Positions 44,977 to 52,693 of a stretch of DNA of 64,000 nt are shown in pieces (within the stretch, counting starts at the first letter, position 1; every line of letters begins with the position of its first letter). The position numbers and the translations under genes were made by a program. The notes under the pieces are model-generated. The model did no database searches. It was not told where the DNA came from and saw nothing but the letters and a program-made list of their open reading frames with translations. Origin of the DNA: Planctomycetota bacterium (GTDB taxonomy: Bacteria > Planctomycetota > Planctomycetia > Pirellulales > Pirellulaceae); contig CAUJHS010000048.1 in NCBI GenBank assembly GCA_963204915.1, positions 1 through 64,000 on the forward strand, read 5' to 3'.

Positions 44977-46077
44977 ATGAAACCTGTGACCCTGACCAAT
45001 GGCGAAACGTTGACCGTTGATTTGTACTCGAAGGCGGAAGACGCGAAGTTGCTTGGCCGCGAGACCGTCACGGTCGGCGACCTGGCGCTGGCGCGTGATG
45101 AAACATGGCGCGAGGCGCTCCGCGTCGGCAAGCTCGATGAGCGCGAGCCAGGCGACTTCGCCCTGCGCGTCTTGCCGGGCAAAGTGACGAAGTCCGGCCG
45201 AATGGAAGACTATATCCTGGAGCTCTCCGACGGCAATGACGTTTATCAACGCCGTTTCACCACCTATAGTCTCGCGCCGGTGGCTCGCCGACGCGCCGCC
45301 GTGTTGTTGGAGGCCGAGACGTTGCCCGAGGACGGAGCCTACCACTTTGGCATCACGTCCGTTCCTCGTTCAACGCGGGACCAGGGAAACGGTGAGCCGA
45401 AGTCGGCGGCCAAAGTGATTTCGCACACCGAACCACTCGTGCTGGAGGAAGCGCCACTGCACAAGTTCCTAGCCAACAGTGAGCCCGTTCCTTGCGAAAC
45501 CGCCGAGCCGCTGGAAGAACCGCAACCGCCGTTGCCGGTGTTCTTTGCCCCGGGCGTGTGGGAAGCGGCGTTCGAATGTGCGCGGCGCGGCGGCGAGAAC
45601 GAATCGGGCGGAGTGCTCACAGGCCGATTGCTTCGCGATACCGCCTCGCCCGAGATTTTCCTTACCGTTGACGCTTGTATTGAGGCGGAATTCGCGGACG
45701 AACAAAAACTGTCTGTCACGTTTTCCGGCGAGTCGTGGGCGAAGATACGAGAGGTCTTGCGATTCCGCCGCAAACGGATGAACCGCCCCAATGAACGCAT
45801 TGTTGGCGCGGTGCACGGGCACAACTTCTTGCCGTCGGCAGACAAGAACGGCGTGCGAACCTGCGAAGTTTGCACGGTAGCCAAGTATTGCAGCCGCACC
45901 ACGGCGGTCGCCAGCACCGACGACTTTCAATGGCATGCCTCGGTGTTCGGCGGCGGCCAACCGTGGGCAGTCTCCCTTATTTGGGGTTTCACCGCGCGCG
46001 GGCAAGACGATTGGCGGCTTTACCACTTGAACGACGCCACACTCGAAGCACGCACCGCACGTCGCCTGGTGCGCTAA
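44977..46077 (+). CDS. JAMM/MPN (JAB) peptidase-like protein, isopeptidase candidate
   Basis: In this 366-residue protein, residues 1-160 form an unrecognised beta-rich domain. Residues about 185-345 have JAMM features: Glu209 in ESGGVLTG, H280-x-H282 in VHGHN, and STDD (Ser313...Asp316). Between His282 and Ser313 there are 30 residues instead of the usual 7, and the insert carries three cysteines (296, 299, 305). JAMM proteins cleave isopeptide bonds of ubiquitin-like modifiers using zinc. Whether the insert still allows zinc binding is open. In context it would remove or process the modifier encoded just upstream. Confidence 0.7.
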   Translation: MKPVTLTNGETLTVDLYSKAEDAKLLGRETVTVGDLALARDETWREALRVGKLDEREPGDFALRVLPGKVTKSGRMEDYILELSDGNDVYQRRFTTYSLAPVARRRAAVLLEAETLPEDGAYHFGITSVPRSTRDQGNGEPKSAAKVISHTEPLVLEEAPLHKFLANSEPVPCETAEPLEEPQPPLPVFFAPGVWEAAFECARRGGENESGGVLTGRLLRDTASPEIFLTVDACIEAEFADEQKLSVTFSGESWAKIREVLRFRRKRMNRPNERIVGAVHGHNFLPSADKNGVRTCEVCTVAKYCSRTTAVASTDDFQWHASVFGGGQPWAVSLIWGFTARGQDDWRLYHLNDATLEARTARRLVR

Positions 46078-46127
46078 TCTAGACGCAACGCGACAAAATC
46101 CTCACCCATTCTGCTCCGGAGTCTCCC

Positions 46128-47939
46128 ATGACCTTGTTGGACTGGAAAAACTTTCTCACCGCCAACGGCGGCCAATCGCCGTCCGCCAGCGTCGCCAAGA
46201 TGTTGCTTGAAGGCGATAAGCCCCCCGACGTGTGCGCGAAAACGTATATGGACGTGCTCATGTCGCAAATCGCCAACCCCGTGATGGTGCAAGCGATGTT
46301 GACCGATCTGTTCGCGCAGATGAATGAACTGAAAAAGACCGCCGATCCGGAATCGGCGGCCATGAAGCTCAAAGAGATGTACGAACAGGCCCTACTCGAA
46401 CTTCGCTACGGGCCGGTTCGGCCCGCGACGTTTATCGAAACGATCGACTGGCCGCTCGACACGCCCCAGCAACGCGTCGAGGTCGTGGCGCCGGACGGGA
46501 CGCATCGGCATCCGGTCCTTTCGCCGGACATTAATTCCGACGACCTCAAGCCTGGCATGACGGTTTTCCTCGACCCCGAGGGCGCCGTGGTGCTGGCGTA
46601 CAGCAAGATGATGCCCACGGTCGGCCAAGAGGCGAAATTCCAACGGCGACTGCCCGACAGCGATTGTGTGGAAGTGGCGATGCGCGACGAGCGGATTGTG
46701 CTGCATGCGGCGCAGCCGGTCATCGATGTGATCGAAGCCGGCGAAATTAAACGTGGCGACGCCGTCATCATTTGTCCGCGCCGCGAGTTCGCCTTTCACG
46801 CCGTGCCGGATGAAAGCGACCGCAAGTATCGCTTTGTCGACGATAGCCGTATTCCGACGATCGACGCGAACCGCGACATCGGCAAGCCGCACTGGTCGCT
46901 GGCGTGGTTGCTTCGTCGCACCGATTTGCTGATGAATCGGCCCGATATTCTCGATCTGCTGGAAGTCCGGCCGCGCGTCGGCATCCTCATGGTCGGTCCC
47001 TCGGGCACCGGCAAGACGTTGACGATCAAAGCGTACTTGAATGAGTTCAACCGCATGATTCGCAAACGCACCGGCCGCGACAATGTCGGCAGCCGCGTGG
47101 TGCGCATGAAAGCGGGCGAAATGCTCTCGCCCTGGTTCGGCGAGACCGACCAGAACTTCGAACGGTTCTTCAACGACGTGTATCAAATTGCCAGCACGCC
47201 CGAACGAACGGCGGACGGCGAAGAAGTGCGTCTGCCCACCGTAGTGATCATGGAGGAAATCGAGGGCTTGGCTCGTCGCCGTGGCGGCGAAGACGGAACC
47301 GCGGTGTATGACCGCGTGATCGGCACGTTGCTGCAACGGTTGGATGATCCGAACGATGACTTGTCGCAACTCCCCCTCATTCTGGTGGCGACATCCAATC
47401 GTCCCTCGATGATAGACATCGCCATGTGGCGGCGCCTTGCCTCGGTGGTGGCGCGATTCCATCGCTTAGATCGAGATGGTCTCACGGCAGTGCTCAGCAA
47501 GAAGCTCAAAACGCAATTCCCGTTTGCTTCGCGCAATGGGCACTCGAAGGAAGCGTTGCGGAACGCGTTGATCGACGAAGTGGTGGCCACGTTATGCAGC
47601 CCCAGCGGCGACGACGCGGTAATCGAAATCACCTTCCGCGACGGTTCGAAACTTCGCAAGGATCGCCGGCACCTGATTACGGGCGCCGTCGTCGAGCAAG
47701 CCGTAAGCGAGTCGATTGACCGCATCGCCTTCCAAGCCGCCGAGCATGGCGTCGATGGCGTGGGGCTTACCTCGGCCATGTTAATCGAGGCGCTACACCG
47801 GCAGGTCGACAACCTGGCCGACAATATCACGCGCGAGAACGCAGCCGATTTCATCGACGTGCCCGAGAACGCCAAGATCGCCGACATCAAGCGTCTCCGC
47901 CCCCGCGCTGGCGCGTTCGCCAACCTCTTGGCCGAGTAA
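46128..47939 (+). CDS. AAA+ ATPase of ARC/Mpa (proteasomal ATPase) type
   Basis: The 603-residue protein has the ARC/Mpa plan: an N-terminal helical/coiled-coil stretch (about 55-95), two beta-rich OB-like segments (about 100-225), and an AAA domain. Motifs are Walker A GPSGTGKT (290-297), a Walker B region VVIMEEIEG (372-380), pore loop WFG (336-338) at the position of the YVG loop, and sensor-1 SNR (423-425). Arg435/Arg436 is a candidate arginine finger. The C-terminus reads ...ANLLAE and lacks the HbYX/Q-Y-L tail that docks such ATPases onto a 20S proteasome. It would unfold modified proteins or remodel complexes. GGAG precedes ATG 46128. No proteasome subunit is in the window. Confidence 0.82.
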   Translation: MTLLDWKNFLTANGGQSPSASVAKMLLEGDKPPDVCAKTYMDVLMSQIANPVMVQAMLTDLFAQMNELKKTADPESAAMKLKEMYEQALLELRYGPVRPATFIETIDWPLDTPQQRVEVVAPDGTHRHPVLSPDINSDDLKPGMTVFLDPEGAVVLAYSKMMPTVGQEAKFQRRLPDSDCVEVAMRDERIVLHAAQPVIDVIEAGEIKRGDAVIICPRREFAFHAVPDESDRKYRFVDDSRIPTIDANRDIGKPHWSLAWLLRRTDLLMNRPDILDLLEVRPRVGILMVGPSGTGKTLTIKAYLNEFNRMIRKRTGRDNVGSRVVRMKAGEMLSPWFGETDQNFERFFNDVYQIASTPERTADGEEVRLPTVVIMEEIEGLARRRGGEDGTAVYDRVIGTLLQRLDDPNDDLSQLPLILVATSNRPSMIDIAMWRRLASVVARFHRLDRDGLTAVLSKKLKTQFPFASRNGHSKEALRNALIDEVVATLCSPSGDDAVIEITFRDGSKLRKDRRHLITGAVVEQAVSESIDRIAFQAAEHGVDGVGLTSAMLIEALHRQVDNLADNITRENAADFIDVPENAKIADIKRLRPRAGAFANLLAE

Positions 47940-47949
47940 TCCATGCGTA

Positions 47950-47977
47950 GAGCGCGCTTCGCACGCGGAGCGCGCTC
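47950..47977 (+). other. intercistronic hairpin after the AAA+ gene
   Basis: A perfect 9-bp inverted repeat (GAGCGCGCT at 47950-47958, AGCGCGCTC at 47969-47977) lies 11 bases past the AAA+ stop and is followed shortly by CTTTTC. It may be a weak terminator or processing site. Confidence 0.55.
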
Positions 47978-48059
47978 TCGCTTTTCAGACCCTCCACCCT
48001 CGCGAAACCGTAAGCCTGGCGCAAACGGCCTCGCGGCGTTTCTGTCGGGAGATGTTTTC

Positions 48060-49244
48060 ATGACGCTCAAGGAGAAAATCAACGACCAACTGGTCAAAGC
48101 GCTCGATGCACACCAGGTGCAAGTACTCGAGCCTCATGCCCAAATGTTACAACTGAATGGCGTGTTGGCAGGACCGAACTTTACCAAGCCGCGAACCAAT
48201 ATGTTGTGGTGCGACCGGGGGCGCGGCGTGTGGGAGGTGTTTGTCGATGAAGACTTCTACTACATCGGCCCCGATGCCGACCGGCGCAAGCTGTTCTGCG
48301 GGGTGAGGCAGTCGCGTTGGTTGGCCCTCGCGCCCGATGAACCGATTGCCGGCAACTTGGACCGCGCCGTGATGAGCGGTTTGGAGTTCATCGACAGCCC
48401 CTTACAACACGTTTGGCGCAAGTATGGCGACTTTCACGAAGACCACTTGAGCCCGCCGCGCGCCACACAGAAACGGTTGGAAACGTTCGGGCGGGTCTTG
48501 AGCGTCGACCAATTGCGACTGCCGCCCACGCGCGCCACGCCTGCCCAAGCTCAGGGTGTGGCGTGTGTCGTCGAGACGGTGGCGCGCCATGGCTCGCCCA
48601 ATTGCGCCTTGATCCTCGGTGGGGCCGGATCAGGAAAGTCGACCCTTGCTCGGCTTGCGGCGGTACGACTGTTGGAACTGGGCGTAGAGCGCCGCGTGCT
48701 GCTGATCCATGGGGCCGCGGTGTGCTGCGGTATGATCTTCCCTCCCCAGCGTGACGAACGACTTGGCAAGGCCCTTGAAGCGGCGCTCCACGCGGGCGAT
48801 GTCCTCGTGGTGCTCGAACAATTCGATCTCGCCCTGGGACAATCCCGCGTGGCGGCGAACCTGGTGGCCGATGCGCTTGACGCGGGTTTGAAAATGATTG
48901 TCATTGCCGACGAAGCCGGCTGGAACGACGGCGCCATGCCGTGCGAGGAGTTGCGGCGCCGATTGCAGTTGATTCCTTCTCGGCCGCTTCCTTCCGAGGA
49001 AGTAGGCATGATCTTGCGGCAACGACTCGGCGAACATCCCTTTGCCGACCGCTTCGAAACGACGCCGGAAACTCTGGCCACGATATTGAAGCAGGCGAAT
49101 TGGATGCCAGGAGAAAACCCCGGCGCCGCGCTCGGTTTACTGGAAGCGGTCCTCACGCGCGCTGCGCTGGACGATCAAACCTTGATCAGCCCGGACGATG
49201 TCTACCACGCCGTCGAGTTATACGGCGCGCCCGAAATCGACTAG
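48060..49244 (+). CDS. P-loop ATPase with ClpB-like motor domain
   Basis: The protein has 394 residues from ATG 48060, preceded by GGGAG; an in-frame upstream start at 47943 would place the hairpin inside the gene. Residues about 1-175 are unique, and 180-390 form an AAA-like domain with Walker A GGAGSGKS (187-194) and Walker B VLVVLE (248-253, Glu in place of Asp). The order of segments after Walker B recalls the first AAA domain of ClpA/ClpB. It adds a second ATPase to the array, probably working with the ARC/Mpa-type protein or the conjugation enzymes. Confidence 0.7.
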   Translation: MTLKEKINDQLVKALDAHQVQVLEPHAQMLQLNGVLAGPNFTKPRTNMLWCDRGRGVWEVFVDEDFYYIGPDADRRKLFCGVRQSRWLALAPDEPIAGNLDRAVMSGLEFIDSPLQHVWRKYGDFHEDHLSPPRATQKRLETFGRVLSVDQLRLPPTRATPAQAQGVACVVETVARHGSPNCALILGGAGSGKSTLARLAAVRLLELGVERRVLLIHGAAVCCGMIFPPQRDERLGKALEAALHAGDVLVVLEQFDLALGQSRVAANLVADALDAGLKMIVIADEAGWNDGAMPCEELRRRLQLIPSRPLPSEEVGMILRQRLGEHPFADRFETTPETLATILKQANWMPGENPGAALGLLEAVLTRAALDDQTLISPDDVYHAVELYGAPEID

Positions 49245-49435
49245 AGCGTTTGGGGCGACCAAGCGCCATGCGATCTTTCGATCTCAAGGCACGTTGATAC
49301 TGCAGCGAGGCTCGAATGCGCCTCGCCTTCCCTCGGATTCTTGCTCCGATGTCATAACATCCGGCGGCTCGGAGCTTTTCTAGGGTGGGCGAATCTCACC
49401 CTGACTCTCCCATTTCTTTTCCAGGAGTTTGTTCT

Positions 49436-49726
49436 ATGCCCGTTGAAAGACTTCATAATCAAGGCGGTCCAGCGCTGGGCCAAGATCCCTTCGGCGACGG
49501 CTTCGCTCAGGCCGAACGACATGTCGAGGTGATCCACGGCGTGTACTCTCACTCGCTGCCGCTGGTGGGCATGACCGTGGGGCAAGCCCGTGACGAGCTG
49601 ACGCATCGCATGAATATCGACCCCGATGCGGTGTCCGTCGTGGATGGTCAAGAGGTGGACGAGAACACCATCCTGCACGAAGGCCAGGTGCTCAACTTCG
49701 TGAAGCGTGCAGGTGAAAAAGGCTGA
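49436..49726 (+). CDS. ubiquitin-like beta-grasp protein B (PRTRC C-like)
   Basis: In this 96-residue protein the first 28 residues are flexible, then a beta-grasp domain follows (VEVIHGVYSHSLPL, helix VGQARDELTHRM, strands AVSVVDGQEV and QVLNFVKRA), ending in ...GEKG with Gly96 as the last residue. The tail LNFVKRAGEKG resembles that of PRTRC system protein C, a prokaryotic ubiquitin-like family. AGGAG is nine bases from ATG 49436. A long hairpin follows its stop. It begins a second set of modifier, E2-like, JAMM and E1 genes. Confidence 0.75.
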   Translation: MPVERLHNQGGPALGQDPFGDGFAQAERHVEVIHGVYSHSLPLVGMTVGQARDELTHRMNIDPDAVSVVDGQEVDENTILHEGQVLNFVKRAGEKG

Positions 49727-49742
49727 ACGAACGTCGGAGAAG

Positions 49743-49798
49743 GGGGCGTAGAGAGCGCAACACCAGAGCGCCGCCTGGTTTGCGACTCTCTGCGCCCC
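49743..49798 (+). other. long hairpin after ubiquitin-like gene B
   Basis: The arms 49743-49760 and 49780-49798 pair over about 18 positions with one G-T wobble and one bulge, and an inner CCAG/CTGG pairing closes the loop. There is no T-run. It lies 17 bases past the stop of the ubiquitin-like gene. Confidence 0.6.
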
Positions 49799-49866
49799 AC
49801 CCATTCTTCGCGCTTCCCCAGCACGCGTTGCTGTGACTCCCATTTCCGATCCTTTTGGAGTAACCC

Positions 49867-50724
49867 ATGTCCGACGTTTTAACGATCCAGAACGGCAAGG
49901 TCGTGCTCAAGACTGAGGAAGGTCAGTCGATCGAGCGCCCCGAAGCCGACCTGTACGATATGTTTCATCGCGAGATTCGGCCGCCCATCGACGGTTGCGC
50001 GTTGCCCGACGGCGTCAAGTTCTATGAATGGCGCGACCCGTTCTTTCTCGTCGTGCATCAACATCCGCCGTTTTGCCGGTCGCTCCGCTGGATCGCCCCC
50101 GACTCGCCCGCCGATTACGGCCCAGGCGCAAAGTACCGCAAAGTGCGGTTGAGCATTCCGTATGCGAACACCTTCGCCATGTACTTTTGTCGCGGCGGCA
50201 AGCTGCTGCTGACGGGTTTCAATGAGCTGTATTTTCGCAACGAACCGCTGCGCAGCAAGAGCGACTCGCTTGGTTACCCGGCGTTGTTGAACATCTCGGC
50301 CATCAAAACGAAAGAGCGAACGCGCTCCTGGATTTGCACCCAGCATTTGCGCAACACCGCCGAGATGGATTGGACCACGCAGCTTGGCAACTTGATTACG
50401 CATACCTGGGACGGCGCGTTTAATCTCAGCTCTGAGCGGCACGAAGGCGCTTCAGGCTATGGTGAATCGCAAGGCGTTCATCCTGACTTGCATCCGGTCG
50501 AGCGCTGGGAGGAAGCCTCGCGCAAGGACGACGCTTTTGCGCTCTCCGTGCCTTGGAAGCCGGCCCGGTTCACCGTGGGAGAGCTGATGAACTGCATGTT
50601 CGACGAGATCGGCAAGCAGAATCACTATTTTCCCGGGGCCACGCCTGCGCCGCTTAAGCCGGCGGGCGTCGTGCAGCGATTCATCAACTTCGCGCAACAA
50701 AAGTTGACCGGAGGCAAAGCGTAA
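49867..50724 (+). CDS. PRTRC protein B-like, E2-like protein
   Basis: The 285-residue protein resembles PRTRC system protein B (prokaryotic E2 family D by my recollection). The points of similarity are an HQHPP element (64-68), a strand block VRLSIPYANTFAMYF, NIS followed by SWICTQHL with candidate active Cys157, then DWTTQLGNLITHTWDGAF, which parallels the E2 segment after the catalytic Cys. The helical C-terminus is Lys-rich. GGAG precedes ATG 49867. It lies between ubiquitin-like protein B and a JAMM protein. Direct evidence for E2 activity is lacking; Cys157 is the residue to test. Confidence 0.65.
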   Translation: MSDVLTIQNGKVVLKTEEGQSIERPEADLYDMFHREIRPPIDGCALPDGVKFYEWRDPFFLVVHQHPPFCRSLRWIAPDSPADYGPGAKYRKVRLSIPYANTFAMYFCRGGKLLLTGFNELYFRNEPLRSKSDSLGYPALLNISAIKTKERTRSWICTQHLRNTAEMDWTTQLGNLITHTWDGAFNLSSERHEGASGYGESQGVHPDLHPVERWEEASRKDDAFALSVPWKPARFTVGELMNCMFDEIGKQNHYFPGATPAPLKPAGVVQRFINFAQQKLTGGKA

Positions 50725-50749
50725 CTCGCGTCTCATCGCCGCCCACGTT

Positions 50750-50835
50750 GTTTAACCGCTCCCCAACGGGGAGCGCGTCGCGTCACAAACAAGCACCAAC
50801 CTCGCCACGCGCTTCCCGCTGGGAAGCGGTTAAAC
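50750..50835. repeat. nested inverted repeats between the E2-like and JAMM genes
   Basis: Two 8-bp hairpins (50757-50775 and 50810-50828) are enclosed by a perfect 11-bp long-range inverted repeat, GTTTAACCGCT (50750-50760) with AGCGGTTAAAC (50825-50835). This could be a small palindromic repeat element or an RNA processing structure. Confidence 0.55.
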
Positions 50836-50869
50836 CTTGCAAACACTCGTCTCTTCTCTGGAGTTGTTC

Positions 50870-51637
50870 ATGACCAAAATCCCGCTTTACCTAAAGACCT
50901 CGCCCGACATGCCACGGCCGGAGGATTCGGAGTTTTACTTGCTAAGCAAGTCGGGCTTGTTTTTTTGTCGCACCCATCCCTGGTTTCAAAGCGACACTCC
51001 CACCAAGAAGACGCCCTACTGGCTGGCCGAGCATCAATCGCGACTCGTGTTGAACTACCCGCGCATGCGGCGAACGATGCTCGAATATATCGTGGGTTTC
51101 TTTCGCCGCGTGTACGACAAACACGGCTCGGAATCGATCGTGCTGATGCTGTGGGACATGGAAAAACAGCGTTACCGCATTTGTGTGCCGAAACAGGAAG
51201 CAACCGTCTGGGAAAACTCGTACGGCTCGCGCTCCGCGATGGACGTGACTTATGAAGTGCCCACGAAGTTGCCGCCCAAGCACATCATCGCCATGTCGAT
51301 TCACTGCCACGGCGACCACGGTGCGTACAGTTCGTGGACCGATGAAGCCGACGAATTGCACCGCGACGGAATTCACGCGGTGGTCGGTCACATCGACCGG
51401 CGACAGCCCAGCTTCCACTTGGCGCTGGCGGTCGACGGGCATCGGTTCCAATTGGACTTCGAGCATGTGTTCGAGGGTTATGAAAAACCGCGCCGCGACA
51501 TTCCAAGCCAATGGATGAATCAGCTCACGGTCAAAGTGAAGCGACCCATGTGGATGTCCAGTTCCGACAGTTACAAGACCACGAATCAAAACACGTATAA
51601 GTACGGCGGATATTACGGCGGTTACGAAGGCGTGTAA
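50870..51637 (+). CDS. JAMM metalloprotease-like protein (PRTRC A-like)
   Basis: The protein has 255 residues from ATG 50870, with GGAG upstream; an in-frame start at 50837 is less well supported. It holds an exact JAMM signature: H145-x-H147, seven residues, Ser155-x-x-Asp158, with Glu88 as a candidate upstream catalytic Glu. The N-terminal part (1-60) and the Tyr/Gly-rich tail (235-255) are unassigned. Such proteins cleave ubiquitin-like modifiers in bacterial operons. It sits between the E2-like and E1 genes of module B. Of the two JAMM-type proteins in the array it has the more canonical spacing. Confidence 0.75.
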   Translation: MTKIPLYLKTSPDMPRPEDSEFYLLSKSGLFFCRTHPWFQSDTPTKKTPYWLAEHQSRLVLNYPRMRRTMLEYIVGFFRRVYDKHGSESIVLMLWDMEKQRYRICVPKQEATVWENSYGSRSAMDVTYEVPTKLPPKHIIAMSIHCHGDHGAYSSWTDEADELHRDGIHAVVGHIDRRQPSFHLALAVDGHRFQLDFEHVFEGYEKPRRDIPSQWMNQLTVKVKRPMWMSSSDSYKTTNQNTYKYGGYYGGYEGV

Positions 51638-51640
51638 GCC

Positions 51641-51662
51641 CCGCGGCGGGGCCTCGCCGCGG
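51641..51662 (+). other. intercistronic hairpin after the JAMM gene
   Basis: A perfect 8-bp stem, CCGCGGCG (51641-51648) with CGCCGCGG (51655-51662), 6-base loop, starts three bases past the stop of the JAMM gene. Confidence 0.6.
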
Positions 51663-51708
51663 ACCTCTTCTTTCCGTCAAACGCAGTTTCTTCGCTTAGG
51701 AGTGTTCT

Positions 51709-52584
51709 ATGGTGTCGGGGATCAAGAAAACGAAAACCAAAGCGCGAAAGTCCGCCAAGAGATCGAAGGCTCCTGCCAAAAGCCGCCGCGTCGCGCAACA
51801 ACCCACGGTGGTGCAAGACGAATTGGCGTGTCAACTGGCGCGAGGAGCGCGGCTGAAGATCATCGGCCTGGGGGGCATCGGCTGCATTGTGCTGGAGTTT
51901 CTCGGCCGTTACTTGAAAAGCCAACGTCACCTCGAAGGCATGCGCCTCGTCCTCATCGACGGCGACAACTTCGAGCCAGCCAACGACCAACGCATGTGTT
52001 TTCAAACGCTCGGCAACAAGGCCGAAGTGAAAACGGCCGAAACGCTCAAGTCGTTGAACCCGTTTCACGGCTCGATTGTGGCGGTCAACCAATACGTGGG
52101 AGAGGAGAACATTGGCGACTTGATCAAGTCGGGCGATCACGTGTTCTTGTGCGTCGATAACCATCCCACACGTCGGCTCGTGGCCGAACATTGCCAAACG
52201 CTGACCGAAGTTGCGTTATTCAGCGGCGGAAACGAAGGAGTTGATCCTCCCCGCGAGCGCGGCGTGTACGGCAATGTGCAAATTCACATTCGCAAAGACA
52301 ACCGCGACGTGACGGCGCCATTAACACGTTTTCATCCGGAAATCGCTCAGGCCGAAGGCGATCTTCCCGGCGGTCCGAACTGCGGCGAACTCGCGCTCTC
52401 CACGCCGCAAATTCTGTTCGCCAATCTGGCGGTCGCCAGCGCCATGTGCTCGTCGTTTTTCGCCTACGCCACGGGCAACCTGCATTATCAGGAGGTCAAG
52501 CTCGACATTCTGGAAAACCGCCTGTTGCCGCAACTTTCCTTGTCCAAGGATGTTTCCGTCCCGCAAATGAGCGCAAGAACCTGA
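51709..52584 (+). CDS. second E1/ThiF-like enzyme (PRTRC ThiF-like)
   Basis: In this 291-residue protein a Lys/Arg-rich leader (1-28) precedes the adenylating domain: GLGGIG (53-58), Asp84 in LIDGD, ANDQR (91-95), Lys104/Lys108 and CVDNHPTRR (148-156). PNCGEL (223-228) puts Cys225 where ThiF-type enzymes have their catalytic Cys. There are no CxxC zinc pairs, unlike the first E1. AGGAG precedes ATG 51709. The set modifier/E2-like/JAMM/ThiF in this order resembles the PRTRC genes. It is the last gene of the array, closed by a terminator. Confidence 0.82.
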   Translation: MVSGIKKTKTKARKSAKRSKAPAKSRRVAQQPTVVQDELACQLARGARLKIIGLGGIGCIVLEFLGRYLKSQRHLEGMRLVLIDGDNFEPANDQRMCFQTLGNKAEVKTAETLKSLNPFHGSIVAVNQYVGEENIGDLIKSGDHVFLCVDNHPTRRLVAEHCQTLTEVALFSGGNEGVDPPRERGVYGNVQIHIRKDNRDVTAPLTRFHPEIAQAEGDLPGGPNCGELALSTPQILFANLAVASAMCSSFFAYATGNLHYQEVKLDILENRLLPQLSLSKDVSVPQMSART

Positions 52585-52600
52585 GTAAAACGCAACACCA

Positions 52601-52639
52601 ACGCCCCAAGCCGCTTTGCTGCAGCTTGGGGCGTTTTTT
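52601..52639 (+). terminator. rho-independent terminator of the ubiquitin-like array
   Basis: A perfect 10-bp stem, CGCCCCAAGC (52602-52611) with GCTTGGGGCG (52624-52633), is followed by six T. It separates the array from the convergent PRPP synthetase gene. Confidence 0.9.
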
Positions 52640-52693
52640 GTTTCATCCCGACGTTTCGATGCGCCAGAGTTTTCAGCCCAGGCGATCCGCGTT

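Noticed and set aside
46392-47462. 356-codon minus-strand ORF opposite the AAA+ gene
   Set aside because: It is antisense to Walker A/B and is His/Arg-rich with no family feature.
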